A stretch of DNA of 12,371 bases from positions 1-12,371 of the forward strand of contig PWRV01000309.1 in assembly GCA_003563455.1 (NCBI GenBank). Reading direction: 5' to 3'. The position numbers and the translations under genes were made by a program. Below are positions 6,252 through 12,371 of the stretch, one piece after another (within the stretch, counting starts at the first letter, position 1; every line of letters begins with the position of its first letter). A model generated the notes under the pieces. It was given only the letters and a program-made list of their open reading frames with translations. It had not been told where the DNA came from and ran no database searches. The DNA is from Thioalkalivibrio sp. (GTDB lineage: Bacteria; Pseudomonadota; Gammaproteobacteria; Ectothiorhodospirales; Ectothiorhodospiraceae).

Positions 6252-7716
6252 CGGCAAGGACGGTGTGGGCAAGTCGAGCGTCGTGGCCAACCTTGGCCTG
6301 ACGCTCGCCAAAACCGATTGCCGAGTCTGCATCTGGGACTTCGACTCCGGCCCCGGAAACGTGCTGTTCCTGCTCGGACTGCAACCACGGCACAAGCTCG
6401 AACAGGCGCTGGTCGAGCAATACCCGCTCTCCGGCATCATGCTCGAAAGCCAGCATGGCCTCAGAATCCTCCCTGCCGCGGGAACCCTGGGACGCCACGG
6501 CCCGTTCACACCAGAGCAGGAGCGCTATCTCGAAAACGAGATCGGCACCCTGGTCGAACAGTGCGACTGCTTCCTGCTGGACACGGCTGCCGGCGGCGGG
6601 GCATCGGCCGCCTTCATCGCCTCCGCGGACCTGATCCTGCTCGTCCTGACGCCGGACTCCGCCTGTCTCGCCGACACTGGCGAACTCGTGCAGCAACTCG
6701 AGAATGAGCGCAAAGGGAGCTACCAGGTACTGGTGAACCGCGTCGCCAACCAGAACGAGGCCTGGGAGGTCTTCAACCGCTTCAGCAGCCTCGTGGCGGC
6801 ACAAAGCGGCGCCAGCCTGCGACTGCTCGGCTTCGTCCCGCGCGACGAGAGCCTCAGTGCGGCGGCGACGCTGCAGCGTCCGGTCGCGCTGTTGCCCAGC
6901 AGTGATCCTTCTGCACGCACCTTTCTCCGGCTTTCCGATGCCATCGACCGGGCGTTTGCCCGGCTCCCCGAACGTTCCGCTTCCAGCGCCGCGGCCTGGA
7001 TGCGACGCCTGCGCTCGCTCCTGGCCCGTCCTCGACCCGACCGGAGCGCGGCGGAAACCACGGTGACCGCAGCTGCCGGCACCGGGCCGGAGACCGACCT
7101 TGCCACACTTCTGGAGCGGTTGCGTGGGCAGATCCCGACTGCGCTCGAAAGCGACGGCGAAGCGGCCAGGATTGCCACCTGGATCGATGCCGTCGCCGAG
7201 ACCTACTGGAACCAGCGTGGTGAGCCGGCCATCGATCTGGTGCGGGCACTGGAGCGGCTGGTGGGCGAACCGGGGCACGACGCCATGCTGTTGCGGCTGC
7301 GCAAACTGGTCGCTGCATCGGACCTGACTCCCGCGAAGCCGGCTGCGTCGCTGCAGCTGCACGAACAGATGCCGGGCGCCAGCGACGCTACCGCGCCACC
7401 AGCTCCTCCAGCGGAGCTGTCCCCGGCCACCGGTGAGGCATCATCGGCCCGCGAGGTTCTGACCAGAGAGGAGATGGCTGAAATCCAGCGGGTCTGGGCC
7501 ATGGATGCCCATGAACTGGACCGGAAGTGGGAGAGCCCGCTGCCGCTTGCGGCACCGTCGCGCAGGCACCGTGGCTACACGAGCCGGGCACATTCCATCG
7601 ACGTGACCCGCTTCGGTCCGCAGCAACAGATCATCGACATGCTGCGCCAGCGCGCACCCACCGACGAGCCGCTGGCCGACTGGCTCTGCCGTGTCGGCGC
7701 TGGCGCCGGCCACTAG
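6181..7716 (+). CDS. MinD/ParA-family ATPase, FlhG-like, with long uncharacterised C-terminal extension
   Basis: From ATG 6181 the product is 511 residues. A ParA/MinD core lies at about 18-262. Its deviant Walker A is SGKDGVGKSS (24-33), with signature lysine K26 and P-loop lysine K31. The switch I/A' region is WDFDSGPGN (52-60). The Walker B/switch II segment is FLLDTAAGGG (131-140). The DTAAG and LFLLGL segments resemble FlhG (FleN), which positions or counts polar flagella. After the core come a charged linker, a helical segment (about 305-380), a Pro/Ala-rich linker (about 400-422) and a conserved-looking tail (about 425-505) that I do not recognise. This makes it almost twice the usual FlhG length. 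No flagellar gene is in the window, so a flagellar role is not supported. ATG 6181 follows an AGGGCAG sequence 3-9 nt upstream; ATG 6100 and TTG 6007 are in-frame alternatives. The TAG stop is shared with the edge of a hairpin repeat, so the C-terminus may have been reshaped by its insertion. Confidence 0.85.
   Translation: MAPTDEDRQIPPGRGAPPVVAVVSGKDGVGKSSVVANLGLTLAKTDCRVCIWDFDSGPGNVLFLLGLQPRHKLEQALVEQYPLSGIMLESQHGLRILPAAGTLGRHGPFTPEQERYLENEIGTLVEQCDCFLLDTAAGGGASAAFIASADLILLVLTPDSACLADTGELVQQLENERKGSYQVLVNRVANQNEAWEVFNRFSSLVAAQSGASLRLLGFVPRDESLSAAATLQRPVALLPSSDPSARTFLRLSDAIDRAFARLPERSASSAAAWMRRLRSLLARPRPDRSAAETTVTAAAGTGPETDLATLLERLRGQIPTALESDGEAARIATWIDAVAETYWNQRGEPAIDLVRALERLVGEPGHDAMLLRLRKLVAASDLTPAKPAASLQLHEQMPGASDATAPPAPPAELSPATGEASSAREVLTREEMAEIQRVWAMDAHELDRKWESPLPLAAPSRRHRGYTSRAHSIDVTRFGPQQQIIDMLRQRAPTDEPLADWLCRVGAGAGH
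6216..6235. repeat. 20 bp perfect GC palindrome inside the ParA-like gene
   Basis: CGGGCGGGGCGCCCCGCCCG is its own reverse complement. It lies within codons 12-19 from ATG 6181, just before the P-loop codons. In mRNA it could form a stable hairpin early in the coding region. It could also be a by-product of a Pro/Gly/Arg-rich linker in high-GC DNA. Confidence 0.5.
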
Positions 7717-7869
7717 GGAAACGCTGATTTATCGGCGTTTCCCTGCGGCACACGGAAGTGCCGCCAGAATCGACCACCGCAGGTGGTTGCTTCTGAAGCA
7801 AGCTGCAAATCACATTTGCAGCGAAGCGTGCGCTGAGAAAGCCAGGATGGCTTTATTCAGCGCTTCCCT
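7715..7869. repeat. 155 bp hairpin array bounded by inverted repeats (MITE-like or structured RNA)
   Basis: The ends are 17 bp inverted repeats: AGGGAAACGCTGATTTA (7715-7731) and, on the other strand, AGGGAAGCGCTGAATAA (7869-7853), matching at 14 of 17 positions. Inside, dyads follow one another almost without gaps. They are 10 bp arms at 7715-7724/7735-7744; 7 bp at 7745-7751/7758-7764; 6 bp at 7773-7778/7782-7787; 7 bp at 7787-7793/7795-7801; 9 bp at 7802-7810/7814-7822; and a two-part 7+7 bp stem at 7830-7844/7848-7863. The first five are perfect. The ParA-like gene's TAG stop (7714-7716) lies on the left boundary. No transposase is present and no target-site duplication is clear. A 97-codon ORF crosses the array (7691-7984) but looks like repeat-derived noise. 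A related hairpin occurs at 11491-11530. Confidence 0.75.
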
Positions 7870-7944
7870 GGCGGGCCATGCGGGAAGTTCGGTAACAGCA
7901 CCAGCCCGAAGAGCAGCGCCAAAACCCTGCCACTGGCGGGAAAC

Positions 7945-7990
7945 GCCGGCCCTGCACGCGTTTGACGCAGGGCGGGCCGGCTGATTTTTT
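7945..7990 (+). terminator. Intrinsic terminator after the ParA-like gene and hairpin array
   Basis: The arms GCCGGCCCTGC (7945-7955) and GCAGGGCGGGCCGGC (7967-7981) pair with a small bulge around the loop at 7956-7966. Six T residues follow at 7985-7990. This is the only hairpin plus T-run in the window. It probably ends the ParA-like transcript just before the rne promoter. The stretch 7870-7944 between the array and this terminator holds no gene that I can support. Confidence 0.75.
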
Positions 7991-7992
7991 GC

Positions 7993-8021
7993 TTGCCAGT
8001 CAGACGTTTTTGCCCTAGATT
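7993..8021 (+). promoter_or_regulatory. Probable sigma70 promoter of rne
   Basis: TTGCCA (7993-7998, five of six matches to the -35 consensus) is followed, after a 17 bp spacer, by TAGATT (8016-8021, four of six matches to the -10). It starts two bases after the upstream terminator T-run. It would give a transcript start near 8028 and a leader of about 300 nt, similar in scale to the long rne leader of E. coli. Assignment is by sequence match and position only. Confidence 0.5.
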
Positions 8022-8027
8022 GTCGCC

Positions 8028-8328
8028 CGGAACGGCGCTTTTCCCGATACGGCCTTCCCTCGTACACCCGCCGGTATGGTCCGACAAGCCGACCGGCCCT
8101 CGCTCCAAGCGATCGTGATACCTATTCTTATAAACCAGTCCTGTCTTCCCCCGGAGCGCGCCAGCACGCAACTACTGGCGCTGTTCCTCGTGCCAGCCTG
8201 GCTGCTGGGCGGGCTGTTGCCAACTGTTGGCACACCCCGTCGCGCGCTGGCGCCTGAATCCGCATCCCGGAGCGCCCCGCGTGCGCGCTCGCCCGCGGAA
8301 GGCAGCGACGCCCAGACGAGTTCACTTC
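8028..8328 (+). promoter_or_regulatory. Long, structured rne 5' leader
   Basis: About 300 nt separate the candidate transcript start from rne, and I find no convincing gene there. Several dyads are visible: CGCCAG...CTGGCG (8158-8179) and a perfect TGCCAAC-T-GTTGGCA (8218-8232). An AT-rich patch at 8117-8135 (GATACCTATTCTTATAAAC, unusual in this GC-rich DNA) could be single-stranded. In E. coli the rne leader lets RNase E degrade its own mRNA. A similar role here is an inference from length, location and structure, since I cannot align it to the E. coli element. Confidence 0.4.
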
Positions 8329-11300
8329 ATGAAACGGATTCTCATCAATGCCACGCAGCCGGAAGAGCTGCGTGTGGCGATGGTCGATGGCCAGCGCCTC
8401 TACGACCTTGACATCGAACTTCCCTCGCGCGAACGCAGGAAAGCCAACATCTACAAGGCCCGGATCCCCCGGGTAGAGCCAAGCCTTGAGGCCGTCTTCG
8501 TCAACTTCGGCGCCGAGCGCCATGGCTTCCTGCCGTTCAAGGAAATCGCACGATCCGCGGTCGGTGCCCCCGAAGATACCGACAAGCCGATCCGCGATTT
8601 CCTGAAGGACGGCCAGCAGCTGCTGGTGCAGGTGGAAAAGGAAGAGCGCGGCAACAAGGGCGCGGCGCTGACGACCTACATCAGCCTTGCCGGGCGCTAC
8701 CTGGTGCTGATGCCGAACAATCCCCGTGCCGGCGGTGTATCGCGGCGCATTGAGGGAGAAGACCGCGCTGAACTGCGCGAGGCGCTGGCGGACCTGAAGA
8801 TCCCGGAGGGCATGGGCGTAATCGCCCGCACCGCAGGCGTCGGACGCACCACGGAGGAACTGCAGTGGGACCTCGACTACATGACGTCCCTATGGTCCGC
8901 CATCCTTGAGGCCTCGTCCGAGGCGCAGGCTCCGGCGCTGATCCACCAGGAAAGCAACGTCATTATCCGGGCGCTGCGGGATCACATGCGCAACGACGTC
9001 GGCGAGGTGGTGATCGACGACGAGACCGTCTATCGCCAGGCACAGGAATTCGTCGAGCGTGTGATGCCGAACAGCCTGCGCAAGCTCCGCCACTACACGG
9101 ACCCGGTGCCGCTGTTCAACCGCTTCCAGATCGAAGGTCAGATCGAGAGCGCCTTCGACCGCAACGTGGCACTCTCCTCCGGGGGCGCGCTGGTCATTGA
9201 CCACACCGAGGCCCTGATCTCGATCGATGTGAACTCCGCGCGTTCGACCAAGGGCGGCGACATCGAGGAGACGGCCTTCCATACCAACCTGGAGGCGGCT
9301 GAAGAGGTCGCCCGCCAGCTGCGGACCCGCGATCTCGGTGGCCTGATCGTGATCGACTTCATCGACATGAGTTCGAATCGGCACCAGCGCGAAGTGGAGA
9401 CGCGCCTGCGCAAGGCGCTGGAAATGGATCGGGCCCGGGTCCAGGTGGGCCGCATCAGCCGCTTCGGACTGCTGGAGATGTCCCGGCAGCGCCTGCGCTC
9501 CTCGCTGGGCGAATCGAGTCAGATCACTTGCCCACGCTGCCAGGGCCACGGCCAGATCCGGAGCGTGGAATCCCTCGCCCTGTCCATCCTGCGCCTTGTC
9601 GAAGAAGAGGCGATGAAGGAACGCACCAGTGTGGTGCTCGCCCAGGTCCCGGTCGACGTCGGGACCTTCCTGTTGAACGAGAAACGGGACTCGCTGGCCG
9701 ACATCGAGGACCGCCACGATGTGGACATCAGCATTCTGCCGAGCACGCAGCTCCTCACACCACACTATACGGTGCGCCGGATCCGTGATGATGGACGCGA
9801 GGATGAACTGGCAGGCAAGAGCTCCTACCAGTTCGTCGAAGAGGCCGACACGGCAGAGGAGCTCGCGGAACTGGAACGCCGTGGCCGTCCGGATCGTCCA
9901 CTGGTACAGAACATCCCGGTATCGGCACCGGCCCCGGCCCCGACCCCGAGTCCGGCCCCGGAATCCGCGCGTACAGCGATACCCGTACCGCAGCCGGTAG
10001 CACAGCCGGGGTTCTTTGCACGGATCTGGGCGGCACTCTTCCCGGCCGACGCCGCACCTGCAGGCGAACCGACGACCCGCGAGCGGGAAGAGGAGACCGC
10101 AAAGTCCCCGTCCGATCGTCGCGCGCGCAGTGGCCACGGGCGTTCCGAAGAGGAACAGTCCAACGGGGATCGCCGCCGCGGGGGGCGTCGCGGGGGACGA
10201 GGCGCGCGCAAGGATTCGGCGGAGGCGAAGCCGTCCGGTGCTGGAAAGGCCCGCAAGACCGCCGGCTCCGGTGGCACCGGCAAGGCCCCGGACGAGCGCT
10301 CGGGCACGGAAAAGCCCGACACCGCAGGATCTTCCGGAACGGACAAGACGCCTGCCGAGGCATCCCCAACGGACGCTGACGAGAGCGCAAAAGACGAAGG
10401 CGCTCGCACCCGCAGCCGACGTTCCCGCCGCGGCGGTCGGCGGCGCAACCGCAACCGCGCTGAAGGAACGGAGGCGGCTCGGGGTACCGAAGAACAAGGC
10501 GCCGGCGCGCAGCAGGCTCCACCGGCGGCCCCGAAATCTGCCGCAGAGGATTCGGAATCGAAGCCGCCCCGCGCACCCGCCGCCACTGGCGGCGCCGAAC
10601 CACCCCCAACCGAGGAGAGGAAGGCGGACCAGCCTGTGCACAAGGACGCCGAAGCCGCTCCCCGGACCGAAGCACCGGAGCGCAAGCCCGCTCCAGTGAC
10701 ACAGGAGGCCGGGACCCAGGATGGTGCTGATGACGCCGGCACCAAAGATGCCGCGGAAAGGCGTCAGCGAGAGGCCCGAGCGGCGCTTGCCCGCATGGCC
10801 GCCTCGGCCGTTGCGGAAGCCGGGGCCGAGGCAACCGGGCCTGGAGCCGCGACCGAATCCGGCCAATCCGTCCAGTCTGGACCGACAGCCGGACGGGCAC
10901 CGCACGACCGACCGGGGAAGGAGGCTTCCACCGCCGGGCAACCCGCGGCCGAAGGTGGCGCCCGCGAGTCGGTGGCCGACGCGGAATCGGAGCGCAAGCC
11001 TTCCTCCGTTCCGCCCGAGCCGGCCTCGGAACCAGCTCCGCAGCCGGCCGGCTCGTCCAGGGCATCAGCTCCGGCGGAAGAACCACCTGCGGAACGGGGC
11101 GAGACTGCTGAATCGATGTCGCAACAGCCCCCGGCCGGGGATGAGCAGGTCCCCAGGCCCGGGGAAGGCACCAAGGCCGTCGCCGAAACCCCGGCCAATG
11201 AGGAGGAAGCGTCCCGGGCAAAGCCCAGGCGGCCGCGCCGGACGCGCAAGCCTCGCTCCGCGGCGAAGAAGGCCCCCGCGGCTGAGGCGGCAGATGGCGA

Positions 11301-11493
11301 ACCCGGTTCCGGTGACGACGCGGGCGACTCGCCCAACGCCGGCAACGGCGAGGCGACTGGCGCGGCAACCGCCGAGGCGGAAAAGCCCGCGCGCAAGAAG
11401 CCGGCCCGTCGCAGCCGCAGCACGAAAACGGAGAAGGACCCGGACACCACCAAGGACGCGGTCACGATCACCGAGACAGACGAGGAGAAGTAG
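8329..11493 (+). CDS. rne: Ribonuclease E
   Basis: This is the endoribonuclease core of the RNA degradosome, handling mRNA decay and rRNA/tRNA processing at the inner membrane. It has 1054 residues, against 1061 in E. coli. The ATG at 8329 gives MKRILINATQPEELRVA, the family N-terminus; the frame is open upstream to 8227 but that part is not expected to be coding. The S1 domain is at about 36-120. The DNase I-like catalytic part holds D300 (ISIDVNSAR) and D343 (VIDFIDM), equivalent to E. coli D303 and D346. The zinc-link CPRC is at 401-404 (404-407 in E. coli). From about 510 the protein is low-complexity and presumably disordered. It carries a probable amphipathic membrane-targeting helix at 559-572 (QPGFFARIWAALFP) and Arg-rich RNA-binding blocks at 615-628, 693-710, 965-980 and 1021-1030. 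I recognise no enolase, RhlB or PNPase site. The Shine-Dalgarno is weak. The TAG stop opens a hairpin repeat. Confidence 0.97.
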   Translation: MKRILINATQPEELRVAMVDGQRLYDLDIELPSRERRKANIYKARIPRVEPSLEAVFVNFGAERHGFLPFKEIARSAVGAPEDTDKPIRDFLKDGQQLLVQVEKEERGNKGAALTTYISLAGRYLVLMPNNPRAGGVSRRIEGEDRAELREALADLKIPEGMGVIARTAGVGRTTEELQWDLDYMTSLWSAILEASSEAQAPALIHQESNVIIRALRDHMRNDVGEVVIDDETVYRQAQEFVERVMPNSLRKLRHYTDPVPLFNRFQIEGQIESAFDRNVALSSGGALVIDHTEALISIDVNSARSTKGGDIEETAFHTNLEAAEEVARQLRTRDLGGLIVIDFIDMSSNRHQREVETRLRKALEMDRARVQVGRISRFGLLEMSRQRLRSSLGESSQITCPRCQGHGQIRSVESLALSILRLVEEEAMKERTSVVLAQVPVDVGTFLLNEKRDSLADIEDRHDVDISILPSTQLLTPHYTVRRIRDDGREDELAGKSSYQFVEEADTAEELAELERRGRPDRPLVQNIPVSAPAPAPTPSPAPESARTAIPVPQPVAQPGFFARIWAALFPADAAPAGEPTTREREEETAKSPSDRRARSGHGRSEEEQSNGDRRRGGRRGGRGARKDSAEAKPSGAGKARKTAGSGGTGKAPDERSGTEKPDTAGSSGTDKTPAEASPTDADESAKDEGARTRSRRSRRGGRRRNRNRAEGTEAARGTEEQGAGAQQAPPAAPKSAAEDSESKPPRAPAATGGAEPPPTEERKADQPVHKDAEAAPRTEAPERKPAPVTQEAGTQDGADDAGTKDAAERRQREARAALARMAASAVAEAGAEATGPGAATESGQSVQSGPTAGRAPHDRPGKEASTAGQPAAEGGARESVADAESERKPSSVPPEPASEPAPQPAGSSRASAPAEEPPAERGETAESMSQQPPAGDEQVPRPGEGTKAVAETPANEEEASRAKPRRPRRTRKPRSAAKKAPAAEAADGEPGSGDDAGDSPNAGNGEATGAATAEAEKPARKKPARRSRSTKTEKDPDTTKDAVTITETDEEK

Positions 11494-11530
11494 GAACGCG
11501 CTGAACAAGGCCACCCCGGCTTTCTTCAGC
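11491..11530. repeat. Second copy of the terminal hairpin repeat, starting at the rne stop codon
   Basis: The arms GCTGAACAAGGCC (11500-11512) and GGCTTTCTTCAGC (11518-11530) pair with one C-C mismatch and one G-T pair around a 5 nt loop. This aligns with the reverse complement of the right end of the 7715-7869 element, GCGCTGAATAAAGCCA with loop then TGGCTTTCTCAGCGC, differing at a handful of positions. The preceding AGGAAC also matches the element's AGGGAA edge. Both copies begin in the TAG stop of the gene they follow. There is no T-run, so it is a poor intrinsic terminator by itself. Confidence 0.65.
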
Positions 11531-11571
11531 ACACAGCGCGCCGCACGGACGAGTTGCAGCGTGCATCAGAA

Positions 11572-11596
11572 TCCGGCCGGGACCTCCCCGGCCGGA
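11572..11596. terminator. Strong GC hairpin between convergent rne and phosphatase genes
   Basis: The 10 bp arms TCCGGCCGGG (11572-11581) and CCCGGCCGGA (11587-11596) pair perfectly around a 5 nt loop. It lies 78 nt after the rne stop and 10 nt after the end of the convergent phosphatase gene. Position suggests a bidirectional terminator or mRNA 3' stabiliser, but neither strand shows a T-run. Confidence 0.5.
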
Positions 11597-11606
11597 CCCG
11601 GATGCC

Positions 11607-12089
11607 TCAGAAGTGGTGCCGCTCCCGCAGGTGCGACAGGAAACCGTCCGCCGCATCCTCGATCAGGTCCAGGACCTTCTCGAAGCCCTGCGCGCCGCCG
11701 TAATAGGGGTCGGGCCCCTCACGCTCGCGCCGGGCCCCGGCGAACTCGAGGAACCGGTGGACGCGCGCCCTTCCGTCTTCCGGCTCCAGCGCCCGGGCGT
11801 GGCTGAGGTTGTCCTCGTCCATCACCAGAATGTAGTCGAACTCGCGAAAGTCCTGTTCCTCCAGGCGTCGTGCCCGAAGATCGCCGAGCTCATAACCGCG
11901 GGACCGGGAGGTCAGCTGAGCCCGGCGGTCGGGGGGCTCGCCCACGTGATAGCTGTGGGTACCCGCGGAATCCACCTGGATCACGTGTTCGAGACCCGCA
12001 TCGCGCAGGCGAGCGGCAAAGACTCCGTGGGCCATCGGAGACCGGCAGATATTGCCCATGCAGACCATCAAGACGCGCATTTTTTGCAT
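11607..12089 (-). CDS. Low-molecular-weight protein tyrosine phosphatase
   Basis: The product has 160 residues, the usual length for this family. The phosphate-binding loop is VCMGNICRSP, near the N-terminus as expected: nucleophile C10, R16 and S17 form CX5RS. The general acid loop is PDPYYGG, with D127 as catalytic Asp. The segments DSAGTHSYHVGEPPD (40-54) and FDYILVMDEDN (84-94) are also typical. It is a soluble cytoplasmic enzyme that removes phosphate from phosphotyrosine or small phosphoesters. No tyrosine kinase or capsule gene is nearby, so its substrate is unknown. ATG 12089 is used; ATG 12080 is an alternative three codons in. A purine-rich AAGGAAA lies about 15 nt upstream, farther than ideal. 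It is convergent to rne and 78 nt downstream of purL on the same strand. That gap holds a small dyad (GCCACG-C-CGTGGC) without a T-run. Confidence 0.95.
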   Translation of the reverse strand: MQKMRVLMVCMGNICRSPMAHGVFAARLRDAGLEHVIQVDSAGTHSYHVGEPPDRRAQLTSRSRGYELGDLRARRLEEQDFREFDYILVMDEDNLSHARALEPEDGRARVHRFLEFAGARREREGPDPYYGGAQGFEKVLDLIEDAADGFLSHLRERHHF

Positions 12090-12167
12090 AGAAAAACAAC
12101 CGTTTCCTTCAGTTCAGGGGCGATGTTCAGACCGGCCAGTATGCCAGCCACGGCGTGGCCACTGGAG

Positions 12168-12371
12168 TCATCCCACCCAGGCCCGGGCGTTGCGGAACAG
12201 CCGCAGCCAGGGACCATCCTCACCCCACTCGGCCGGATGCCAGGAATTCTGCACGGTCCGGAACACGCGTTCGGGATGAGGCATCATCACGGTCACCCGC
12301 CCGTCGGCACTGGCAAAACCGGTGACACCCGCGGGGGAGCCGTTCGGATTTGCCGGATACGCCTGAGCCGG
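12168..12371 (-). CDS. purL: Phosphoribosylformylglycinamidine synthase PurL, C-terminal end only
   Basis: The last 67 codons are visible, and the rest lies beyond the right edge. PurL converts FGAR, glutamine and ATP to FGAM in purine synthesis. This piece is the end of its class-I glutamine amidotransferase domain: AYPANPNGSPAGVTG, then VMMPHPERVFRTVQNSWHP, then EDGPWLRLFRNARAWVG. The His and Glu of PHPER are the triad partners of the nucleophilic Cys, which is off-window. Counting back from the C-terminus, the His falls where H1260 lies in the 1295-residue E. coli enzyme. The TGA stop is at 12170-12168. No clear intrinsic terminator follows, so some read-through into the phosphatase gene is possible. 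Confidence 0.97.
   Translation of the reverse strand, partial: PAQAYPANPNGSPAGVTGFASADGRVTVMMPHPERVFRTVQNSWHPAEWGEDGPWLRLFRNARAWVG

Noticed and set aside
7715..7869. CRISPR array or integron attC site
   Set aside because: The dyads differ from one another and there are no regular direct repeats and spacers, no cas genes, and no attC core sites or integrase.
7691..7984. 97-codon ORF across the hairpin array, and the 85-codon minus-strand ORF at 7810-8067
   Set aside because: Both are made largely of translated repeat sequence (for example REALNKAILAFSAHASL), with no ribosome-binding site; repeat-derived noise is more likely than a gene.
8227..8328. 34-codon N-terminal extension of rne in the same open frame
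   Set aside because: RNase E proteins begin MKR.LINATQ, which matches ATG 8329 exactly; the upstream codons resemble leader sequence.
8890..10941. 683-codon minus-strand ORF antisense to rne
   Set aside because: Its opposite strand encodes the RNase E catalytic and C-terminal regions; long antisense ORFs are expected in low-complexity, GC-rich coding DNA.

Overview
The window is high-GC DNA from a gammaproteobacterium. The evidence is housekeeping genes with clear gammaproteobacterial character: an RNase E with a long disordered C-terminal half, RluC, and the PurL C-terminus. The GC-rich style resembles Chromatiales/Ectothiorhodospiraceae, but that placement is an inference. No phage, plasmid, CRISPR, tRNA or rRNA signature was seen.

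Layout, left to right. On the minus strand (1-5849) four genes run in one direction: an HDOD/GAF protein with a degenerate histidine-kinase end (5849-3786), a REC-PAS-GGDEF-EAL protein (3789-1639), rluC (1558-590) and a HAD-family phosphatase (593 to beyond base 1). The first pair overlaps by ATGA and the last pair by GTGA, so each pair is probably translationally coupled. A roughly 330 bp divergent region follows. A plus-strand MinD/ParA-type ATPase related to FlhG, with a long C-terminal extension, then occupies 6181-7716. Its stop codon touches a 155 bp array of six back-to-back hairpins bounded by inverted repeats (7715-7869). After this come an intrinsic terminator (7945-7990), a sigma70-like promoter (7993-8021), a roughly 300 nt leader and rne (8329-11493). 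A second copy of the terminal hairpin begins exactly at the rne stop codon. Convergent to rne are a low-molecular-weight protein tyrosine phosphatase (12089-11607) and the 3' end of purL (12371-12168).

How they fit together. rluC and rne are divergent neighbours in E. coli and Pseudomonas. Here a three-gene module (HDOD-GAF-pseudokinase, c-di-GMP synthesis/hydrolysis response regulator, divergent ParA-like ATPase) lies between them. The first two are a plausible sensor/output pair for c-di-GMP. A functional link to the ATPase is suggested only by position.

Most worth a second look: the hairpin array and its second copy, both placed at TAG stop codons; the kinase-like protein lacking both the phospho-acceptor His and the N-box Asn residues; and the ambiguous N-terminus of the ParA-like gene.
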